From JABDIY01 sp963803845 (GTDB lineage Bacteria; Actinomycetota; Acidimicrobiia; Acidimicrobiales; SZUA-35), in the NCBI GenBank assembly GCA_963803845.1, contig CAWDNZ010000005.1, positions 372,001 through 436,000 on the forward strand: 64,000 nucleotides of DNA, given 5' to 3'. Below the pieces are notes generated by a model. The model saw only the letters and a list, made by a program, of their open reading frames with translations. It made no database searches and was not told where the DNA came from. Positions 59,124 to 64,000 of this stretch are shown piece after piece. Every line of letters begins with the position of its first letter. Within the stretch, counting starts at the first letter, position 1. A program made the translations under genes and the position numbers.

Positions 59124-60113
59124 GTGCGAGCCTTTCTCACTCACAATCCGGAAGATCGTGACGCCTACTTCGGCAGAGCGCTGCCAGAGCTCCAAGCGTT
59201 AACTACCGTTGTCCTGAACCCTGGTGATCAAGACCTCACCACTGCGGAGCTGATCGACGCGGCTCAGGGATGCCAGGTGATCATCGCTCACCGGGCGACA
59301 CCGGGGGAGGCAGAACTCTTCGAAGCGCTCCCTGATCTGATCGCCTTTCTCCGCTGTGCCGTCGATATCAGCACTATCGATCTTGCTTCGGCCAGTACCA
59401 ACGGAGTCTTGGTGGCTCGGGCCGACAAGAGCTTCGTGCCGTCTACTGCCGAACTCGCTTTGGCGCTGTTGCTGGACACCGCCCGCAGCGTCTCGGCCTC
59501 CACCGTCGATTATTGGAACGGCGGCCAGCCACCACAACGGCCGGGTCGCCAGTTGCGTGGTCAGACGGCCGGCATCATCGGGTATGGCGCGATTGGTGCC
59601 TATCTCACCGATCTGCTGGTGGCGCTGGGAATGAACGTGCTCGTACACGATCCATTCGTAGCTGTCTCCGGCGATTCGATCCAGCAGGTTGAGCTCAACG
59701 AGCTCCTCCAACGATCCGACGCCGTCTTCCCGTTGGCTCCCGCCACTGCCACCACCGAGAATCTGATCGACGCCGCCGCCTTGGCGGCGATGAAGCCGGG
59801 CGGCACGTTGATAAATGTCAGCCGCGGTGAATTGCTGGACGAAGATGCGGTCGCGGCAGCACTGGACTCTGGTCAGCTCGGGGCGCTCGGGATGGATGTT
59901 GGCCGGGCGCCCGATCAGCGACCCTCACCAACTCTCGCCTCCCGTCCGGGTGTGGTGTCCACGCCCCACCTCGGTGGCCTGACGCCGGAGAACGCGGATG
60001 CCCAGGCGATGAGCAGTGTTGAGCAGATGGCAGCGATCCTTGCCGGGCAGGTCCCGCCCCGTTCGGTCAATCCGGATTCGGCCGCTCGACTGAGAGAGTT
60101 TTTCCAGCGGTGA
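59124..60113 (+). CDS. D-isomer-specific 2-hydroxyacid dehydrogenase
   Basis: A 329-residue NAD-dependent dehydrogenase starting at GTG 59124. The Rossmann loop is GIIGYGAIGAYLTDLLVALG with HDPF at the end of strand two, so NAD is preferred. The second family signature TLINVSRGELLDEDAVAAAL is intact, followed by acid DVGRAP and TPHLGG with the catalytic His. The usual catalytic Arg loop is LINVSRGELLD-adjacent. It reduces 2-oxo acids or oxidises D-2-hydroxyacids. It overlaps the amidohydrolase by GTGA and heads the catabolic operon. Substrate unknown. Confidence 0.9.
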   Translation: MRAFLTHNPEDRDAYFGRALPELQALTTVVLNPGDQDLTTAELIDAAQGCQVIIAHRATPGEAELFEALPDLIAFLRCAVDISTIDLASASTNGVLVARADKSFVPSTAELALALLLDTARSVSASTVDYWNGGQPPQRPGRQLRGQTAGIIGYGAIGAYLTDLLVALGMNVLVHDPFVAVSGDSIQQVELNELLQRSDAVFPLAPATATTENLIDAAALAAMKPGGTLINVSRGELLDEDAVAAALDSGQLGALGMDVGRAPDQRPSPTLASRPGVVSTPHLGGLTPENADAQAMSSVEQMAAILAGQVPPRSVNPDSAARLREFFQR

Positions 60114-60904
60114 AGGGGGCGTGCGACACCCACGTTCACTTCTACGACTCGTCGCACCCGGTCGCTCCCACCGCCACTCTGCAGCCGGCCAACGCTTCGG
60201 TTACCGACTATCGAGCCGTTCAGGCTGCGCTGGATCTCGACCGCGTGGTTGTCGTTCAACCCACCACCTACGGCCGGGACAATCGTTGTCAGCTGGAGGC
60301 CATTGGTCAGCTGGGAGACACGGCCCGAGGGATCGTGGTGATCGATTGCAGCGTCACTGATCAAGAGCTGAAGGCCTTCTCCGAACTCGGGGTCATCGGG
60401 GCGCGTTTTCACATGCTGCCGGGTGGCGCAGTCGGTTGGGATCAGCTGGATCTCGTTGCTTCCCGCATCGTCCCGTTTGGTTGGCATGTCCAGTTGCAGA
60501 TGAATGGACATGAATTGGCCGCACGACGAGAGCAGCTGCTGAGGTTGCCGTGTCCGTTGGTGGTTGACCATGTTGGCCGGTTCATGCCGCCAGCATCGCC
60601 GTCGAGTCCGGCATTCGAGGCGCTACTCGATCTCGTTGACGCCGGTGCCCATGTGAAATTGTCAGCGCCTTATGAGTCTGCCGCCGATGCAGAACACCTC
60701 TATCTGGATGTAGGCGAATGCGTGGACGCATTGGTCGAGCGAGCCCCCGACCGGCTGCTCTGGGCGTCAAACTGGCCCCACCCGGGTCAGCCTGATCCGC
60801 CGAGCACCACAGCCTTGGAGCGCCTCCGCAACTCATGGCTCCCGGATGAACGCGTTCGGACCCAAGTACTGGTTACGAACCCGGCCGCGCTCTACAACTT
60901 CTGA
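60110..60904 (+). CDS. Amidohydrolase-2 family hydrolase (lactonase-like)
   Basis: A 264-residue TIM-barrel hydrolase; its GTG overlaps the previous stop. DTHVHFYDSSHPV near the start gives the first two His, DHVGRFMPP the middle part, and LLWASNWPHPG with Asn where related enzymes have Asp. That pattern is shared by 2-pyrone-4,6-dicarboxylate lactonase and 4-sulfomuconolactone or galactaro-lactone hydrolases. With the 2-hydroxyacid dehydrogenase it suggests breakdown of a sugar acid or aromatic ring-cleavage lactone. Ring-opening of a lactone is inferred from the family. Confidence 0.82.
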   Translation: MKGACDTHVHFYDSSHPVAPTATLQPANASVTDYRAVQAALDLDRVVVVQPTTYGRDNRCQLEAIGQLGDTARGIVVIDCSVTDQELKAFSELGVIGARFHMLPGGAVGWDQLDLVASRIVPFGWHVQLQMNGHELAARREQLLRLPCPLVVDHVGRFMPPASPSSPAFEALLDLVDAGAHVKLSAPYESAADAEHLYLDVGECVDALVERAPDRLLWASNWPHPGQPDPPSTTALERLRNSWLPDERVRTQVLVTNPAALYNF

Positions 60905-60950
60905 GCGGTTGGCTATGACCAGCGAGATGGCCTTGCGTTAACCTGACCCA

Positions 60951-63251
60951 ATGACCACGCTCGAGGACCAGCCTGTCGCTCCACCCCGATTCGTACGGGC
61001 CGACGGTCCGGCCAAGGTCACCGGGAGCGGACGGTACGTGGCCGACCTGTCGCTCACCGGCATGCTCTTCGCCAAATTCCGCTATTCCGGCGTAGCACAT
61101 GCACGAATCACAAAGATCGACGTGACCGCGGCGAAGGCCATTCCCGGGGTGTTTGCGGTACTCACCGCCGCTGATGTGCCCGACGTCCGCTACAGCCCCG
61201 TGATTCCCGACCGCACCCTGTTCGCGAAGGATGTGGTCCGGTTCGAAGGTGAGATTCTTGCCGCAGTTGCCGCCAGCAGTGCAGACATTGCCCAAGCCGC
61301 AGTTGACGCCATCGTGTTCGAATACGAAGAACTTCCGATCGTTGCAGATCTTGAGGCGGCGATGGCTGACGACTCCCCGCTCGTGCACGAGGACTGGGCC
61401 AGCTACAACGTCACGGGCGACACTCCCCGGGATCGAAACGTGGCGACGTTCTCCTCGATATCGAAGGGCGATGTTGAGGCGGGAATGGCCGAAGCCCACA
61501 CGATCGTCAAGTCCCGCTACGTCGCCGATGGCAGTCATGCCGCCCCGATCGAACCGCGCGGGGTTCTGGCCCACTGGGAGGGTGACAAGGTCACCATCTG
61601 GACGTCCTCTCAAGTTCCCTTCGATGCCCGTAACGGAGTCTGCGAAACTCTTCAGCTCCCCAGCAACCGCGTGCGGATCATCGTTCCTCATCTCGGTGGT
61701 GGCTTCGGTGGGAAATGCGGCTTCCATTTCGAAGCCCACATCGCCGCATTGGCCCGCTCCACCAAGCGGCCGGTCAAACTGGTATTCAGCCGCGAAGAAG
61801 AGTTCCTGGTGCCGGACCGCCGTCGGGAATCCATGATCATCGATCTGGAGACCGGTCTTCGGGCCGACGGTTCAATCGTGGCGCGCCGCGGTTGGATCGC
61901 AGTCGAGAACGGCGCTTACACAGCGGACGCCGCGTTCTTCGCCCAGTTGGCGGCCATGCACGTAGCCGGCCCCTACAAAATCGACAATGTTCACATCGAT
62001 TCCCACCTGGTGTACACCAACCATCAGCCATCGGGTTCGGTGCGGGCCCCTACCGCACCGCAAGGGTGTTGGGCTTGTGAGAGCCACACCGACGAACTTG
62101 CCGCTGCGATCGGTATGGATCCGGTGGAGTTCCGGAAGAAGAACGGCATCCACACCGGCGCCACCGGAGTGGTAGGGCAGGTCTATGACGAGATCGGTCT
62201 GCAGCAGTGCATCGACGCCGCAGTAGAGACGATCGATTATGGGGCCCCTCTGACTGAGGACGAAGCCATCGGTGTTGCGGTTGGCTGGTGGCCGAGCTTT
62301 CCCGGACCATCCGGTGCATACGTTCGGCTTGATTCCGACGGTGCGGGCCAGATCGTCACTGGCGCCCAGGAGTGCGGGACGGGTGCGGTCATGACGCTGC
62401 GCCAGTTAGCCGCAGACCAGTTGGGGATGGATCCCGAGGACTTCGAGATCATCTATCAGGACACCGCGGTTGCGCCCTATGACACCGGTGCCACCGGTTC
62501 CCAAACGCTGTTGAACAACGGCAGGGCGGTCGTGGATGCGGCCGAGCAGATCGCCGAGCAGCTTCGCCAGCATGCCGCCGACCACATGGAGGCGGCGGTG
62601 GCAGACATCGTTCTGGCCAATGGCCACGCCCACGTAGCTGGCAGCCCCGACAAGAAGGTCTCGATTGCGGAGTTGGCAGAGATCGCCGGTGAGGGAGAGC
62701 TCCTCATCGGCAAAGGCTCAGGTAAACCGCCGGACTATCCCGAGATCCCTGGAATGAACTGTGTGGGTGATCAGGGAGTAGCCGCATGGGCCGCCCCGCA
62801 GTTCTCGTGTCATGCGGTGAAGATCCGCCTGGATCGAGACACCGGCGTGGTTCGGGTGCTCGACGTCGCCTGCGCCCACGACTCGGGAACGATTATCAAT
62901 CCCATCGCCGCCCACGGTCAGGTGGAAGGCGGCGTGCTCATGGGCATCGGGCAGGCGCTCACCGAAGGCACCCGCTACGGCGAAGATGGCAAGCAGCAAA
63001 ACGGGGGACTGCTGGAGTACAAACTGCAGACCTTCGCCGACGCCCCGCGAATCACCACCAAGTTTATCCAAATCCCCACCGCCGACGCCGGTCCTCGTGG
63101 TGCGAAGGGACTGGCGGAAGCGCCCAACGTGCCAACGGCTGCGGCGATTTCCAATGCCATCGCCAAATTGGTTGGTCGCCCCGTTCGACAACTACCGATG
63201 ACCGCAGAGCGCGTCTGGAATGCTCTCCAGGACGAAACGAGCGCACCATGA
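60951..63251 (+). CDS. Molybdenum hydroxylase large subunit (xanthine/aldehyde/CO dehydrogenase family)
   Basis: A 766-residue molybdopterin-binding subunit. The N-terminal a/b hammerhead (RVRADGPAKVTGSGRYVADL-like, PAKVTGSGRYVADL) is followed by the cofactor loops LGGGFGGKCGFHFEA near residue 249, QPSGSVRAPTAPQG, GAQECGTGAVMTLRQLAADQ and the C-terminal RGAKGLAEAPNVPTAAAISN, where Glu serves as general base. The active-site loop PSGSVRAPTAPQG is not the AYRCSFR of CO dehydrogenase, so CO oxidation is unlikely. Such enzymes hydroxylate aldehydes, purines or N-heterocycles. The FAD subunit gene follows with 4-base overlap; the 2Fe-2S subunit is not seen and may lie beyond the window. Confidence 0.9.
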   Translation: MTTLEDQPVAPPRFVRADGPAKVTGSGRYVADLSLTGMLFAKFRYSGVAHARITKIDVTAAKAIPGVFAVLTAADVPDVRYSPVIPDRTLFAKDVVRFEGEILAAVAASSADIAQAAVDAIVFEYEELPIVADLEAAMADDSPLVHEDWASYNVTGDTPRDRNVATFSSISKGDVEAGMAEAHTIVKSRYVADGSHAAPIEPRGVLAHWEGDKVTIWTSSQVPFDARNGVCETLQLPSNRVRIIVPHLGGGFGGKCGFHFEAHIAALARSTKRPVKLVFSREEEFLVPDRRRESMIIDLETGLRADGSIVARRGWIAVENGAYTADAAFFAQLAAMHVAGPYKIDNVHIDSHLVYTNHQPSGSVRAPTAPQGCWACESHTDELAAAIGMDPVEFRKKNGIHTGATGVVGQVYDEIGLQQCIDAAVETIDYGAPLTEDEAIGVAVGWWPSFPGPSGAYVRLDSDGAGQIVTGAQECGTGAVMTLRQLAADQLGMDPEDFEIIYQDTAVAPYDTGATGSQTLLNNGRAVVDAAEQIAEQLRQHAADHMEAAVADIVLANGHAHVAGSPDKKVSIAELAEIAGEGELLIGKGSGKPPDYPEIPGMNCVGDQGVAAWAAPQFSCHAVKIRLDRDTGVVRVLDVACAHDSGTIINPIAAHGQVEGGVLMGIGQALTEGTRYGEDGKQQNGGLLEYKLQTFADAPRITTKFIQIPTADAGPRGAKGLAEAPNVPTAAAISNAIAKLVGRPVRQLPMTAERVWNALQDETSAP

Positions 63252-64000
63252 CCACCTTCACCATCGCAACGTCGCTCCAGGATGTCCTGGCGGCACTGGC
63301 CGATGGGGCCCGCCCGATCGCCGGTGGAACCGACCTGGTGGTCGGTTCCCGTCAGGGCAAAACCCCACTTCCCGAGGCCTTGGTCGGCATCGATCAGGTG
63401 GCCGAACTGGCTGAGGTGCAGTCTGGCCCTGACGGATTGGTGATCGGCGCAATGGTTACCCACGCTCGCCTGATGACCGATGATCTCATCGTTGCGGGCT
63501 ACACGGCATTGGCTGATGCCGCTGCGCTGGTGGGCTCGCCTTCCACACGAAATGTTGGCACCATCGGCGGAAACGTGATGAACGGTTCGCCCGCAATGGA
63601 CACCGGTGCCCCTCTGGTGGTGCTGGGTGCCGAGGTGGAGCTGCGGTCGACCGCAGGCTCGCGCCGCACTTCGCTCGCCGATCTTTGGATCGGTCCTGGC
63701 CGCACATCCGCCGCCCCTGATGAGTTGTGCGTGGCGGTTCACCTGCCCTCGCGTCCGGAGCGATCCGGCAGTGCCTACGTCCGGCTGGAGTACCGACGAG
63801 CGATGGAAATCGCTGTCGTTGGGGCGGCCGCCAATGTCACCCTGGCGGCGGACGGCACCATCGGTTCCGTAGCTGTGGCGCTCACCGCGGTAGCTCCAAC
63901 AATTCTGGCAGTCCCGGATCTCCACCCTCTCCTGGGACTCGATCCCAGCGCCGCAGCGCAGCGGGTGGCCGAGGCTGCTTCCGCAACGGCCACCCCGATA
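63248..64000 (+). CDS. Molybdenum hydroxylase FAD-binding subunit, partial (CoxM-like)
   Basis: The frame starts at ATG 63248, overlapping the large-subunit stop, and stays open for 251 codons to the window end. Two FAD loops are visible: PIAGGTDLVVGSRQGK near residue 25 and NVGTIGGNVMNGSPAMDTGA near residue 100. Then PDELCVAVHLP and the strand RRAMEIAVVGAAANVTL are typical of the CO dehydrogenase flavoprotein-like family. It passes electrons from the molybdenum and iron-sulfur centres to an acceptor. Only the C-terminus is missing. Confidence 0.9.
   Translation, partial: MTTFTIATSLQDVLAALADGARPIAGGTDLVVGSRQGKTPLPEALVGIDQVAELAEVQSGPDGLVIGAMVTHARLMTDDLIVAGYTALADAAALVGSPSTRNVGTIGGNVMNGSPAMDTGAPLVVLGAEVELRSTAGSRRTSLADLWIGPGRTSAAPDELCVAVHLPSRPERSGSAYVRLEYRRAMEIAVVGAAANVTLAADGTIGSVAVALTAVAPTILAVPDLHPLLGLDPSAAAQRVAEAASATATPI

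Noticed and set aside
60951..63251. Calling the molybdenum enzyme a CO dehydrogenase
   Set aside because: The active-site loop of CoxL (AYRCSFR) is absent; only membership of the wider family is supported.
1..64000. CRISPR arrays, rRNA and tRNA genes, integrase and IS transposase genes
   Set aside because: I looked for regularly spaced repeats, tRNA cloverleaf ends and recombinase motifs and saw none that I could support by eye; a tRNA or HMM scan would be decisive.

Overview
The window is high-GC DNA with actinobacterial features: an OmpR/BTAD-type SARP regulator carrying a LuxR helix-turn-helix, the roughly 1600-residue NAD-glutamate dehydrogenase, PknB-like kinases, PP2C, FHA and WXG100 proteins, a DUF222/HNH (13E12-type) gene, and several paralogous SDR and oxygenase genes. 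A member of the Acidimicrobiia or a related uncultured actinobacterial lineage would fit; this is inferred from gene content only.

Region 1 (1-5.6 kb): a two-gene copper operon on the minus strand (a cupredoxin lipoprotein followed by a large multicopper oxidase cut by the window edge), a SARP-family regulator and a cytochrome P450. Region 2 (5.7-12.9 kb): a DUF808 membrane protein, a non-pyrrolysine MttB-family methyltransferase, an alpha/beta hydrolase with an Asp nucleophile, an FMN 2-hydroxyacid dehydrogenase, an MFS transporter and a PhyH dioxygenase. Region 3 (12.97-18.9 kb): a compact seven-gene minus-strand operon of Rieske oxygenase, SDR, carnitine-dehydrogenase-like enzyme, TetR regulator, SDR and both subunits of aconitase X. 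A perfect 7+7 palindrome (18951-18966) sits 50 bases upstream of its first gene. Together with MttB this looks like a betaine or quaternary-amine catabolic locus. Region 4 (19-28.8 kb): a secreted Cu/Zn-SOD-like protein, an ECF sigma factor with its membrane partner, NAD-glutamate dehydrogenase, hemA and a small membrane protein.

Region 5 (28.9-58.0 kb) is the most unusual. It is a 29 kb block bracketed by two direct copies (28862-28934 and 57950-58021) of the 3' end of an rRNA-methyltransferase-like gene. It holds two membrane Ser/Thr kinases, a pseudokinase, a PP2C phosphatase, four FHA-bearing proteins, an EssC-like FtsK ATPase, two WXG100 proteins, an FHA-ABC exporter, an OmpA-type cell-wall protein, a VWA/DUF4214 protein, lipoproteins and an HNH element. 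This reads as a type VII-like secretion locus wired to Ser/Thr phosphorylation. Six copies of a short palindromic motif (core GGGGACTC-N2-CCCCATTCC) lie before genes in this block. Many of its genes carry single-base frame breaks, whereas almost none are seen outside it, so the block is either decaying or locally poorly assembled.

Region 6 (58-64 kb): the resident methyltransferase gene, itself carrying two compensating frame breaks, then a plus-strand catabolic operon of a D-2-hydroxyacid dehydrogenase, an amidohydrolase, and molybdenum hydroxylase large and FAD subunits, the last cut by the window end.
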